A DNA stretch of 64,000 nucleotides from Halobacterium noricense (GCF_021233435.1 NZ_CP089468.1:496001-560000); one strand, 5' to 3'; positions 52,474 through 62,022 are shown, counted from the first letter of the stretch. Notes: generated from the letters alone by a model not told the origin. Made by a program: numbers and translations.

Positions 52474-52510
52474 TTGACATCCTCCCCGCCCTGAAGGGCG
52501 AGGATTCCCG
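52474..52510 (-). mobile_element. solo end of an IS200/IS605 (tnpB-type) element
   Basis: Read on the minus strand, the segment runs GGAATCCTCGCCC, TTCAGGGCGGGGAGG, ATGTCAA. The inner hairpin GCCCT-GA-AGGGC (52488-52499) and flanking ATCCTC/GAGGAT pairing form a bulged stem. From memory, this closely matches the right end of haloarchaeal IS1341/IS605-type elements, which is also the 3' scaffold of their TnpB guide RNA. No tnpB or tnpA lies next to it (107-nt gap between SDR and mcmA), so it is a remnant or miniature form. Confidence 0.6.
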
Positions 52511-52555
52511 AGCGTTGGGATAATACGGGGCGTCGCGGCGACGCCGGCCGCGTCC

Positions 52556-54241
<1,686 letters not shown>

Positions 54242-54295
54242 AGTCGGAGCGAGGTGGGACTGCGCCTTAGTTCGTGCGCTCCCCGAATCCCTCCG

Positions 54296-54874
54296 TCACC
54301 CGCCCGTGTCGTACTTGTACGTCGCCGAGTCCGAGTCGATGCCGAAGTCCTCGGCGGCTTCCTCGGGTTCGCTCTCCTCGTCGCCGGCCTCGCTTTCCGC
54401 GAAGCGCTCGCGGAGTCGCTCGGGAATCTCGAACGCTGCGAAGTCGAGGAACACCGGCACCGCGTCGGGCTGGTACGCCTGCGTGGCGTCGAGGCGGTCC
54501 GGCAGCGGCTCCGGGAGCTCGCTCGGCGGCACGCGCTCGAAGCCGAACTGCGCGAGGTACTCGGGTTCGTCGGTGAGCGCGTACGCCGCCTCGAACCCCT
54601 GGTCGCGGGCGTCCTCGACGAGGTGTTCGAGGAGGTGTGCGCCCACGCCGCGGCTGCGCCAGTCCGCCAGCACGCCGATGTTCGTGAACTCGCAGACCTG
54701 CTCGTCGTCGACGGCGTGCACGCGGAGGCGCGCGAACCCCGCGCGCTCGTTGGTTTCCTCGTCGATGGCGAGCACGTAGTCCCGCGAGCGGAACGCCGGG
54801 TCCTCGAACCCGAACTCGTCGAGGCGGTCGAGCAACCACACCTCCTCGTGTTTCTTCGCGTCGCGGGCGTACAT
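54296..54874 (-). CDS. GNAT-family N-acetyltransferase
   Basis: A 192-residue protein. The acetyl-CoA site is in ICEFTNIGVLADWRSRGVGAHLLEHL-type sequence (R/QxxGxG/A as RSRGVGA near residue 85-91), with FARLRVHAVDDEQVCEF before it and a QFGFERV strand after. An acidic tail of about 45 residues ends DSATYKYDTGG. The overall pattern resembles ArgA/YncA-like GNATs. The acceptor is unknown. ATG 54874 is the start; it is followed downstream by mcmA after 54 nt on the same strand. Confidence 0.82.
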   Translation of the reverse strand: MYARDAKKHEEVWLLDRLDEFGFEDPAFRSRDYVLAIDEETNERAGFARLRVHAVDDEQVCEFTNIGVLADWRSRGVGAHLLEHLVEDARDQGFEAAYALTDEPEYLAQFGFERVPPSELPEPLPDRLDATQAYQPDAVPVFLDFAAFEIPERLRERFAESEAGDEESEPEEAAEDFGIDSDSATYKYDTGG

Positions 54875-54921
54875 ACTCCTCCCTTGGACGCCCCTCGGAA
54901 AAGCGTTTGCGGGGCCGTCGG

Positions 54922-56103
54922 TCACTCGCAGCCGACCGAGCGCGCGACCTCCACGAGCACCGACGCGGGCACGTCCTGCCCGCGGACCGTGTACCGGTAC
55001 TCCTCGCAGTTCCACGACACCGACGCCGTGGGGCCGTACGTCACCGCGGCCTCGTGGTCGCCCACCGAAACCGTGCGGTCGCCGTCCGCGGGGAACGTCC
55101 GGTCGTACTTCGCGACCGTGATGCGCCCGGTCTCGTTGACGTACCGGAGGCCGACGCCGTGCACGTCGCCGGTCGTCTCGGAGGTGTACGTCGGCCGGAA
55201 CGACGCCGGGAGTTCCGGGGAGGGTACGGAGACGTTCGTCGACTCGCGGAGCGCCGCCGCGCTCTCGTAGGTCGTCGTCTCCGGCGTGTCGACGTGTTCG
55301 ACGGTCGCGTTCGCGGGTGGCTCGAACGTGAACGCGTCCGCGCTCAGCCCGGGGTCGAAGGAGACGTTCGTGTACGTCGTGCGCACGGAGACCGGCGTCC
55401 CGTCGTCGACCCGCTCGGTGCGCTGTTCGAGCACCAAGAACCGCTGGGTGTCCACCAGCAGCGTCTGCTCGTAGGCCGCGCCGTCGGCTTGCGGCGAGAC
55501 GTGGAGGACGTACGCCTCGCGGTTGCCGACTGTCGTCGTGCCTTCGTACTCGACGCCGAGCGCCGTGTCGGTGGACGCGTTCGGCTTGCTGGCGGCGTCC
55601 GGGACGACGGGCAGCGGCGCGACTTCCGGTCCGGACGCGCTCGTGGACTCGTCGCTCTGCGTGACGTTCAGCGCAGTGAACAGCCGCTCGATGCGGTCGG
55701 CGCGACTGGCCGCGTCGTTCGGCGTCGGCGAGAGGGGTACGCGCTTCGCGCGGTTCGTGTCGCCGTCGTAGAACCACATCGTCGACCCGTTCGACACCGT
55801 CACCTCGTAGCGCTCGCTCTCGTTCACGACCACCTCGCGGCGTTGGTCTGTCCCGGGCCGGAGCGCCACCTCGGCGACCGTTCGGCTCGTGCGGCTCCCA
55901 CGCTCGACGACCGTCGTCTCCGTCGCAGTGACGCCGTCGATGCTGGCGTACTGCTCGCTGGCGTCCGCGCCGATCGGCTGGCTGGTCGCTCCGGGCGCGG
56001 CGACCAGCCACAGCGCGCCGGCGACGAGTACGGCGGCGACGGCGGCGACTACTACGATCGTGGTGACGCCCCCGCGGTCGGTGGAGGGGCCGCTCGGCCT
56101 CAT
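54922..56103 (-). CDS. LolA-like secreted/membrane-anchored protein
   Basis: A 393-residue protein. One N-terminal transmembrane segment (about 13-35; TTIVVVAAVAAVLVAGAL) is followed by an extracellular beta-rich domain with many sequons. WFYDGDTNRAKRV and VDTQRFLVLEQRTE fit the outer-membrane-lipoprotein-carrier (LolA/DUF2092) fold found in secreted haloarchaeal proteins. The C-terminal domain (about 270-393) ends CEEYRYTVRGQDV and has a pair of Cys. It probably acts at the outer cell face on lipid or lipoprotein, but this is inferred from fold only. The start codon lies in an A/T-rich divergent promoter (56104-56140) shared with acs. Confidence 0.72.
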   Translation of the reverse strand: MRPSGPSTDRGGVTTIVVVAAVAAVLVAGALWLVAAPGATSQPIGADASEQYASIDGVTATETTVVERGSRTSRTVAEVALRPGTDQRREVVVNESERYEVTVSNGSTMWFYDGDTNRAKRVPLSPTPNDAASRADRIERLFTALNVTQSDESTSASGPEVAPLPVVPDAASKPNASTDTALGVEYEGTTTVGNREAYVLHVSPQADGAAYEQTLLVDTQRFLVLEQRTERVDDGTPVSVRTTYTNVSFDPGLSADAFTFEPPANATVEHVDTPETTTYESAAALRESTNVSVPSPELPASFRPTYTSETTGDVHGVGLRYVNETGRITVAKYDRTFPADGDRTVSVGDHEAAVTYGPTASVSWNCEEYRYTVRGQDVPASVLVEVARSVGCE

Positions 56104-56238
56104 TTATTAACCCAACGGACGGTAGATATTTTAATAACGCTTTTGATGCGCGCGCGGCCACAGTTCCGCGCTCCCGGCGTCAGCCCGCGCGCCGGGGACT
56201 GCGAAACACCTTTGACGGGAACGCAAGAGTTGCCACGT

Positions 56239-58302
56239 ATGGATACGCTCGACGAAGTGGACGAGATTGTCCACCGACCCGACGACGAGTTCGTCGAGTC
56301 CACGAACGTCTGGCAGTTCATGCAGACGTACGCCATCGCGGACTACGACGAACTCGTCGAGCGCACCACCTCGGACCTCGACTGGTTCTGGGGGGAGCTC
56401 CCCGGCTACCTCGGGCTGGAGTTCTACGAGGACTTCGACGAGGTCCGGGACGAGAGCGGGGCGCGACGCGCCCCGGACGGAGCGAGCGGCGCAGCCGCGA
56501 GCCGTGGCGGCCCACAGTTCACGGAGTGGTATCCGGGCGCGAAACTCAACGTCGCGCACAACACCGTCGACCGCCACGCCGGCGTCGACTCGGGCACCCG
56601 CAACCACGTCGCCTGCATCTGGGAGGGCGAGGACGGCGAGGTCCGCCAGCAGACCTACCACGACCTCCACCGGCAGGCCAACCAGGTCGCGAACGCGCTG
56701 ACCGAGCGCGGCATCGGCGAGGGCGACACGGTCGGGCTCTACATGCCGATGGTGCCGGAGGTCCAGAGCATCCTCTACGGCGTCTTCAAGGTCGGCGCCA
56801 TCGCCGTCCCCATCTTCTCCGGGTTCGGCGTCGACGCCACCGCCACTCGCATCGCGGACGCGGAGTGCTCGGTGCTGTTCACGGGCGACGGCTTCTACCG
56901 CCGCGGCGACGAAATCACGCTCAAGGCGACCGCCAACGAGGCCATCGAGCAGGCCGGCCACGTCGAACACACCATCGTCTACGACCGATTAGGGGCAGAC
57001 ATCCCGTGGAACGACGACCGCGACGAGTGGTGGGGCGACGCCGTCGCGACGCAGGCCGACGACTTCGAGACGCGCGCGATGGACGCCAGCGACCCCTGTA
57101 TGCTCCTGTACTCGTCGGGCACGACGGGGAAGCCGAAGGGTATCGTCCACACGCACGCGGGCACGCTCGTCCAGCCCGCCAAGGAGATTCACTTCGGCTT
57201 CGACCAGAAACCCGGCGATCGCTTCTTCTGGGTGAGCGACATCGGCTGGATGATGGGGCCGTGGACGCTCGTCGGCAACCACGCGTTCGGCGGCACCATC
57301 GTGATGTACGAGGGCGCGCCCGACCACCCCGAACCCGACCGCTTCTGGGACCTCATCGACCGCCACGGCGTCACCCAGTTCGGCATCTCGCCGACCGCGA
57401 TTCGGGCGCTCCGGAAATACGGCAGCCGTCAGACTGCGTCTGACGAGCCATCCGGAACCGAGGGTTCCGGAGACGACGAGTGGCTCGACGGCCACGACCT
57501 CTCCAGCCTGCGCCTGCTGGGTTCGACGGGCGAGCCGTGGGACCCCGAGAGCTGGGAGTGGTTCTACGAGCACGTCGGCGGCGGCGACACGCCCATCATC
57601 AACATCTCCGGCGGCACCGAGGTGTTCGGCTGCTTCCTCATGCCGATGCCCATCCAGCCCCTCAAACCCTGCACGCTCGGCGGCCCGGGCCTCGGCATGG
57701 ACATCGACGTCGTCGACGAGGACGGCAACTCCATCAAGGACGCCCACGAGCGCGGCTACCTGGTCGCGCGGTCCTCGAACCCCGCGATGACGAAGAGTCT
57801 GTGGAGCGGCGACGAGCGCTACCTCGAGGAGTACTGGTCGCGCTTCGAGGACGTCTGGAACCACGGCGACTGGGCGCAGGTCGACGAGGACGGCTTCTGG
57901 TTCCTGCACGGCCGCGCGGACGACGCCATCAACGTCGCCGGCCGGAAGGTCGGCCCCGCCGAGGTGGAGGGCGCGCTCATCGACCACGACGCCGTCAACC
58001 AGGCCGCCGCGGTCGGCGTCCCCGACGACACTACGGGTGAGGCCGTCGTCGCGTACGTGATTCTGGAGGACGACGTCGAACCCAGCGATGACCTCCGGAC
58101 GGAACTCCGCGAGCAGGTCGGTACCGAACTCGGCAAGCCGTTCCGCCCGCGCGAGGTGCTGTTCGTCGACGAGTTCCCGCAGACCCAGTCCGGGAAAATC
58201 GTCCGCCGCGCCATCGAAGGCGCGTACACCGGCGAGGACGTCGGCGACCTCTCCAGCATCGAGAATCCAGACGCCATCGACGCAATCGAGAACGCGCAGT
58301 AG
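56239..58302 (+). CDS. acs: acetyl-CoA synthetase (AMP-forming) with palindrome-encoded inserts
   Basis: A 687-residue ANL-superfamily ligase making acetyl-CoA from acetate and ATP. Key sites are LLYSSGTTGKPKGIVHTH near 290, ISGGTEVFG, GDWAQVDEDGFWFLHGRADD with the ATP-binding Asp, and the acetylatable-Lys motif PQTQSGKIVRR near the C terminus. Two short regions look inserted: ESGARRAPDGASGAAASRGG (about residues 74-93), encoded with a GGGGCGC-GAC-GCGCCCC hairpin, and GSRQTASDEPSGTEGSGDD (about 395-413), encoded by two perfect hairpins. Both lie outside catalytic motifs. The start is ATG 56239. Confidence 0.93.
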   Translation: MDTLDEVDEIVHRPDDEFVESTNVWQFMQTYAIADYDELVERTTSDLDWFWGELPGYLGLEFYEDFDEVRDESGARRAPDGASGAAASRGGPQFTEWYPGAKLNVAHNTVDRHAGVDSGTRNHVACIWEGEDGEVRQQTYHDLHRQANQVANALTERGIGEGDTVGLYMPMVPEVQSILYGVFKVGAIAVPIFSGFGVDATATRIADAECSVLFTGDGFYRRGDEITLKATANEAIEQAGHVEHTIVYDRLGADIPWNDDRDEWWGDAVATQADDFETRAMDASDPCMLLYSSGTTGKPKGIVHTHAGTLVQPAKEIHFGFDQKPGDRFFWVSDIGWMMGPWTLVGNHAFGGTIVMYEGAPDHPEPDRFWDLIDRHGVTQFGISPTAIRALRKYGSRQTASDEPSGTEGSGDDEWLDGHDLSSLRLLGSTGEPWDPESWEWFYEHVGGGDTPIINISGGTEVFGCFLMPMPIQPLKPCTLGGPGLGMDIDVVDEDGNSIKDAHERGYLVARSSNPAMTKSLWSGDERYLEEYWSRFEDVWNHGDWAQVDEDGFWFLHGRADDAINVAGRKVGPAEVEGALIDHDAVNQAAAVGVPDDTTGEAVVAYVILEDDVEPSDDLRTELREQVGTELGKPFRPREVLFVDEFPQTQSGKIVRRAIEGAYTGEDVGDLSSIENPDAIDAIENAQ
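56458..56474 (+). repeat. palindrome inside acs (site 1)
   Basis: Perfect stem GGGGCGC-GAC-GCGCCCC, 7 bp with a 3-nt loop, at the beginning of a low-complexity Gly/Ala/Arg peptide that interrupts the N-terminal region of acetyl-CoA synthetase. A short CGGC-GCA-GCCG stem follows near 56487-56497. Confidence 0.55.
57427..57471 (+). repeat. paired palindromes inside acs (site 2)
   Basis: Two perfect hairpins in-frame: CGTCAGAC-TGC-GTCTGACG (57427-57445) and TCCGGAACC-GAG-GGTTCCGGA (57451-57471). They encode RQTASDEPSGTEGSG between IRALRKYGS and the conserved DLSSLRLLGSTGE block. Stem length and triplet loops match the nth/acetyltransferase repeat, although the sequence differs. Confidence 0.65.
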
Positions 58303-58500
58303 TCAGAGGTCGGCCAGCAGCCCCGTGGGGCGCAGCATCTCCCCGTACTTCTCGAAGTCCTCGGGGGACTCGTCTGGTTCGACCTCGCGGCCGAACGGCC
58401 GGTAGACGCGGCCCCCGTCGGGGTCGACGACCGCTTCGACGAACAGCTCGTCGAGCTCCCGAATCAGGCAGCGCGCGGTCGTCGCGGTCACTGCCGGCAC
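58303..58500 (-). CDS. small hypothetical protein (about 65 residues)
   Basis: GTG start at 58500 or in-frame GTG at 58491. The protein reads VTATTARCLIRELDELFVEA, then VVDPDGGRVYRPFGREVEP and an acidic helix ending LLADL. The first TAG base directly adjoins the acs stop, so the two genes converge without a gap. Codon use is like the neighbours. No family is recognised. Confidence 0.5.
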   Translation of the reverse strand: MPAVTATTARCLIRELDELFVEAVVDPDGGRVYRPFGREVEPDESPEDFEKYGEMLRPTGLLADL

Positions 58501-58524
58501 CGACCGAGCACGCGCAAAAAAGGG

Positions 58525-59196
58525 TTACTGTATTGCCCACTCGCGGCGCAGGAGGTCGTAGCGCACCTCGTCGTAGTAGTCGCCGTCGATGTACCGGGAC
58601 TCGCGGCGGCGCGCGACCTGCGTGAACCCCATCGCCTCCAGCAGCCCGCGGGAGGCGTCGTTGAACTCGTAGGCGCCCGCGGTGATGCCGTGGACGTCGT
58701 AGTTCTCGAAGACGTAGTCGATGCCCGTCTCGGCCATGTCGCGGCCGTACCCCTCGCCGTGGTACTCGGGGAGCAGCCAGTACGACAGCCACACGCGGTC
58801 GCCGTCCACGTGGCGCGCGTTGAAGCTCCCGATAGGCGTGGTCTCCTCCTCGTTGGGGTGGCCGCGGGGCGCACCTTCCTCGTCTCGCAGCTCGTCGCCG
58901 TCTTCTCGCGGGCTCGGCCCGCTCGAACGGTCCGAGGGACTTCGTCCCTCGCTGCTCGACTGTTTCGCGGCGGTTTCCGCCGCGCCGTCATCGCACGCGA
59001 CGAACGTCGCCGTGCCCTCGCTCTCTATCCACTCCTCGATGCCTTCCTCCTGCTGGGCGCGCGAACGGTGGTGAATCGAGCCCAGCGAGTAGCGGATGCG
59101 GGGGTCCGTACAGGAGCGCTGGATGAACGCCGCGTCGTCGCGCTCGACGGTGCGGAACGTGACGAGCTCGCCCTCGGTGACGACTGGCCCGGGCAT
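58525..59196 (-). CDS. GNAT acetyltransferase carrying the palindromic in-frame insert
   Basis: A 223-residue RimJ/RimL-type N-acetyltransferase (FRTVERDDAAFIQRSCTDP start, then WLLPEYHGEGYGRDMAETG as the acetyl-CoA site and ASRGLLEAMGFTQVARR at the C-terminal end). Between TATFVACDDGA and APRGHPNEEETTPIG lies an extra about 36-residue stretch that includes SSEGRSPSDRSSGPSPRED, the peptide also inserted in endonuclease III. The adjacent paralogue reads ACVDEDDAPYDHPDDEETTPV at the same place without it, defining the insertion. The start ATG 59196 overlaps the stop of that paralogue by one base. Confidence 0.87.
   Translation of the reverse strand: MPGPVVTEGELVTFRTVERDDAAFIQRSCTDPRIRYSLGSIHHRSRAQQEEGIEEWIESEGTATFVACDDGAAETAAKQSSSEGRSPSDRSSGPSPREDGDELRDEEGAPRGHPNEEETTPIGSFNARHVDGDRVWLSYWLLPEYHGEGYGRDMAETGIDYVFENYDVHGITAGAYEFNDASRGLLEAMGFTQVARRRESRYIDGDYYDEVRYDLLRREWAIQ
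58898..58958 (-). repeat. in-frame palindromic repeat, copy 2 (inside acetyltransferase)
   Basis: A 61-nt unit matching 23784-23844 except at two positions, same orientation relative to its host gene and same reading frame. The CGAGGGAC-TTC-GTCCCTCG stem is intact. In the first stem the middle changes from TCC to TCG. The third stem seen in nth is absent here. Confidence 0.85.
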
Positions 59197-59762
59197 TATC
59201 GACCCTCCCACTCCTCGCGGAGCAAGCCGTACTCCACGGCGTCCTGGTACTCGCCCTCCGCGAACCACACCTCGCGGCCGCGGCCCTCGTCGGTGAAGCC
59301 GACAGTCTCGAACGCGGCTCGCGTGTAGTCGTCGCCGTCGAGCACTTCGGCGCCGACGGTGTGGGCGTCGTACGTCCGGAACAGCCCCTTCAGAGCGAGG
59401 TCGACTGCGGCAGCGCCGTGGCCCTCGCCGCGGTGCTCCTCGGGCACCCAGAGCACGAGCCCCGGCCGGTCGCGGTCGACGTGGCTCGCGAACACGAACG
59501 CGACGGGTGTCGTTTCCTCGTCGTCGGGGTGGTCGTAGGGCGCGTCATCCTCGTCCACGCACGCGAGGTAGGCCGCGTTGGACTCGTCCTCGACTTCCTC
59601 TTCGACGAACTCCTCGACCTGTGCCTCACTCTTGTGGCCGCCCGCGTGGAGGCCGAGGCGCGCGTACGGGTCCGTGAACAAGCGCTGGAGGAACGCCGCG
59701 TCGTCGCGCTCGACGGTCCGCAGGACGAGGTCGTCGCTGACTTCGAGTATCGGCCCGGGCAT
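59196..59762 (-). CDS. GNAT acetyltransferase (paralogue without insert)
   Basis: A 188-residue RimJ/RimL-type N-acetyltransferase, MPGPILEVSDDLVLRTVERD and onward. The acetyl-CoA loop is WVPEEHRGEGHGAAAVDL, and DDYTRAAFETVGFTDEGRGR follows. It is a tandem paralogue of the next gene (both start MPGP and share TVERDDAAF, EETTP and the C-terminal REEW). Its stop overlaps the paralogue's ATG by one base, so the two are probably co-translated. The substrates are unknown. Confidence 0.85.
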   Translation of the reverse strand: MPGPILEVSDDLVLRTVERDDAAFLQRLFTDPYARLGLHAGGHKSEAQVEEFVEEEVEDESNAAYLACVDEDDAPYDHPDDEETTPVAFVFASHVDRDRPGLVLWVPEEHRGEGHGAAAVDLALKGLFRTYDAHTVGAEVLDGDDYTRAAFETVGFTDEGRGREVWFAEGEYQDAVEYGLLREEWEGR

Positions 59763-59947
59763 CACTCGCTCACCACGTCGCTGTGTGCGTCGCCGCTCGA
59801 TTCGGGGCCGCTCGCTTCCGCTGTTCGATGCGTACCGCACTGGGTGCTTCCGTCGCGCTCGTCGCCCTCGGGGGCGCCGTCGGCGCGCTCGGAGTCGGCC
59901 GCGCCCGTGGAGGCTCGGCCACCCCAGCAGATTACTGCATCTGGCAT
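59762..59947 (-). CDS. possible small acidic ORF upstream of the GNAT pair
   Basis: 61 codons (MPDAVICWGGRASTGAADSE and onward, ending SDVVSE). Its TGA overlaps the ATG of the first GNAT gene. Composition is acidic and haloarchaeal but of low complexity, and there is no recognisable family. The T/A-rich upstream region is weak. It could equally be leader sequence. Confidence 0.3.
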   Translation of the reverse strand: MPDAVICWGGRASTGAADSERADGAPEGDERDGSTQCGTHRTAEASGPESSGDAHSDVVSE

Positions 59948-60014
59948 GTGTCACCCATTTCACCCCCGGATAATAGCAGTTCCGCGAGATTGGTCCCCAT
60001 TCACGGACGGTCGG

Positions 60015-60698
60015 CTACGGCGCGGCGTCGCCCGGCGCGACCACGCGGTCCTCGGGCGCGTCACCGGTCGCAACCGTGACCGTTCCCGCGCCCCCAGCGG
60101 GCGGCAGCACTATCGACGCGCCCGCGAGCAGCGGCGCGAGGATGCCCGCGATGATTGTCCCCGGCTCAGCGAGCGGCGCGCGCACCGCGACTCGGTCGTC
60201 CGCGTCGTAGCGCTCGACGACCCGTTGTGCCGCCTCGACCGCTTCGCCGTGTGTGACGCCGGCGAGCAGTTCGGTCTCCGGCGTGACCGACGGCTCCGGG
60301 AACGTCGGGTTCTCGCTCCACACGTCGCGCTCGAAGTACATCCACGACGGGTCCGCGGGCGGCTCCCCCCAGCCGACGCGCTGGCCGCCCGGCGGCAGGT
60401 CGTACTCGCCGAGTTCCGCGGTCGGCCCCGCGAGCACGCGCGCCTCGACCACGCGGTCCGGCTCGAACTCCACGGTCGCGCCGAGCAGCGCCGCGCCGAG
60501 GAACGTCTGCAGCGCGGCGGGCGCGGGCACGTCCAGAATCGCGACGCCGGCTTCCTCGCGCACGCCACAGTGCCGCAGCGCGTTCCCGGTCTTGTACGTC
60601 TGCGACCGGAACTCGCGGGCGCCGTGGACGCGGTCGGCGCGCACGACCGGCCGGTCCGGGTCGTCGAGACTCGCGACGACGTCAGCGACTGTCTCCAT
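60015..60698 (-). CDS. acyl-CoA synthetase-like protein lacking adenylation motifs
   Basis: A 227-residue protein. The N-terminal part (TYKTGNALRHCGVREEAGVAI, FLGAALLGATVEFEP) resembles the first subdomain of AMP-forming acyl-CoA synthetases. The P-loop (SSGTTGKPKG type), the ATP-binding Asp and the Lys motif are all missing, and the length is about one third of a full enzyme. It is more likely a divergent haloarchaeal protein of its own family than a working ligase. It lies 40 nt downstream of the squalene/phytoene synthase gene on the same strand, suggesting co-transcription. Confidence 0.65.
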   Translation of the reverse strand: METVADVVASLDDPDRPVVRADRVHGAREFRSQTYKTGNALRHCGVREEAGVAILDVPAPAALQTFLGAALLGATVEFEPDRVVEARVLAGPTAELGEYDLPPGGQRVGWGEPPADPSWMYFERDVWSENPTFPEPSVTPETELLAGVTHGEAVEAAQRVVERYDADDRVAVRAPLAEPGTIIAGILAPLLAGASIVLPPAGGAGTVTVATGDAPEDRVVAPGDAAP

Positions 60699-60738
60699 GA
60701 GAAGGGCTCGCGCCGGCAGCGACTAACGCGTTCCGGGT

Positions 60739-61788
60739 TCAGGCCAGCGACTGGCTCGCGATGCGCTCGCGCAGGCGGTCCAGCGCCGCCCGGTCGAAGT
60801 CGTCCGTGACGCGCGCCAGCACCGCGTGCACCTCGTCGCGCGAGACCTTCACGTCGCCGTCCACGACGACGTCCCCGGGTCGGCTTCGGAGTTCCCGCAT
60901 CGTCCCGACCGCCAGCAGGTACGGCACCGTCCACGCCGCCAGCGTGTTCCCGCTGGTCGTCGGCATCGCCTCCAGCCACCGCTGCGCGCCGTCCGCGTAC
61001 CCCCGTGCGCGGTCGACGACGCGCTCGACGACGCTCCCCACGCCGTCGGCGTTCGACGGGTCCGCAACCGCGTCCGGGTCGACACCCGCCTCGTCCAGCC
61101 ACGATGCCGGCAGGTAGACGTTGTTCTCCTCGTGGTAGTCCGGCCGGACGTCTTTGGCGACGTTCACCAACTGGAGGAGAAGCGCGAACGACCGCGCGTG
61201 CTCGCGCATCGTCGCCGCCTCCTCGCGGGCCGCGTCCGCCGCCAGTAGTTCCGTGACGAGTTCCCCCACCGTCCCCGCCACGTACCAGCAGTACTCCTCG
61301 AGTTCCTCCACGGACTGGATGCGGAGGCCGCCGTCCTCGGCGTACCGCTCCACGAACGACGCCATCCCCGTCGTCATCTCGCGGACGGTCGGCCGAATCG
61401 CGGCCTGCGCGTCCGCGTCGAGGCTCTCGAACGCCCGCAGGACCCGCGAGGCCTCGGCGACGACCGTCCAGTCGGCGTCCAGTTCGGCCGGCAGGTGTGG
61501 CTCCACGTCCTCCTGGAACGCCGCGATACCCGTCTCGTCGCCGGGGTCGAGTACGCGGTCGTACGTCCGCAGGAGCGCGGCCTGCTCGGCGGGCGGTATC
61601 GACGTGGCGTCCTCGACGGTGTCCGCCACGCGGCACAACAGGTAGCCGACGCAGATGCGCGTCGCCATCGGCTCTTCGAGCGCGTCGATAGTCAACGCGA
61701 ACGTGCGGGAGACGTCCTGCACGGCGTCGTGGCACCACGCGCGCTCGTCGGTCGCGGGCTGGGGGGACTGTGGGTGGCCTCCGACCAT
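60739..61788 (-). CDS. squalene/phytoene synthase family protein
   Basis: A 349-residue trans-isoprenyl-diphosphate condensing enzyme. The two Asp-rich motifs are CRVADTVED near residue 55 and LVNVAKDVRPDYHEENNVYLP near 193. SRTFALTIDALEEP marks the head-to-head synthase start, and EYCWYVAGTVGELVTELL is the conserved middle. DVRPD rather than the DVGED seen in many phytoene synthases, and the ExNxYLP segment, lean toward squalene synthase, but the product cannot be settled. ATG 61788 (MVGGHPQSPQP) is chosen since the longer frame crosses the repeat-bearing promoter region. Confidence 0.85.
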   Translation of the reverse strand: MVGGHPQSPQPATDERAWCHDAVQDVSRTFALTIDALEEPMATRICVGYLLCRVADTVEDATSIPPAEQAALLRTYDRVLDPGDETGIAAFQEDVEPHLPAELDADWTVVAEASRVLRAFESLDADAQAAIRPTVREMTTGMASFVERYAEDGGLRIQSVEELEEYCWYVAGTVGELVTELLAADAAREEAATMREHARSFALLLQLVNVAKDVRPDYHEENNVYLPASWLDEAGVDPDAVADPSNADGVGSVVERVVDRARGYADGAQRWLEAMPTTSGNTLAAWTVPYLLAVGTMRELRSRPGDVVVDGDVKVSRDEVHAVLARVTDDFDRAALDRLRERIASQSLA

Positions 61789-61896
61789 CGCTATACCCCC
61801 GTTACGGGGACCACGCGCAAAAAGGGACGGGGGACGGTTCGGCGAACCGACGAATCCCACCCATGCTGCTCGTAGTGCGATTAGTGATGGCTCTCC

Positions 61897-62001
61897 CACG
61901 CTGCTCACGCATCGTGGTGCTCCGCGTTTGCGGAAACGTGCTCTCCCTTCGGTCGAGCACGCTGCTCACGCATCGTGGTGCTCCGCGTTTGCGGAAACGT
62001 G
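61897..62001. repeat. tandem 44-nt direct repeat in a divergent promoter region
   Basis: Two identical 44-nt units at 61897-61940 and 61958-62001, period 61, separated by 17 nt. Each begins CACGCTGCTCACGCATCG and ends GCGGAAACGTG, containing the stem CCGC-GTTT-GCGG. They fill most of the 275-nt spacer between the squalene synthase-type gene and the acyl-CoA dehydrogenase gene, upstream of the latter's promoter. Confidence 0.9.
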
Positions 62002-62022
62002 GCCTCGCTTCGCTCGGCCACG
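61998..62022. repeat. dispersed 25-nt stem-loop, copy 2 (upstream of acyl-CoA dehydrogenase)
   Basis: CGTGGCC, an 11-nt TTCG-centred loop, then GGCCACG, directly adjoining the second 44-nt repeat and 42 nt before the start codon. It matches 35154-35178 except for two loop positions. The likely TATA (GAAAACTAAAGG, 62029-62041) follows within 20 nt. Confidence 0.7.
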
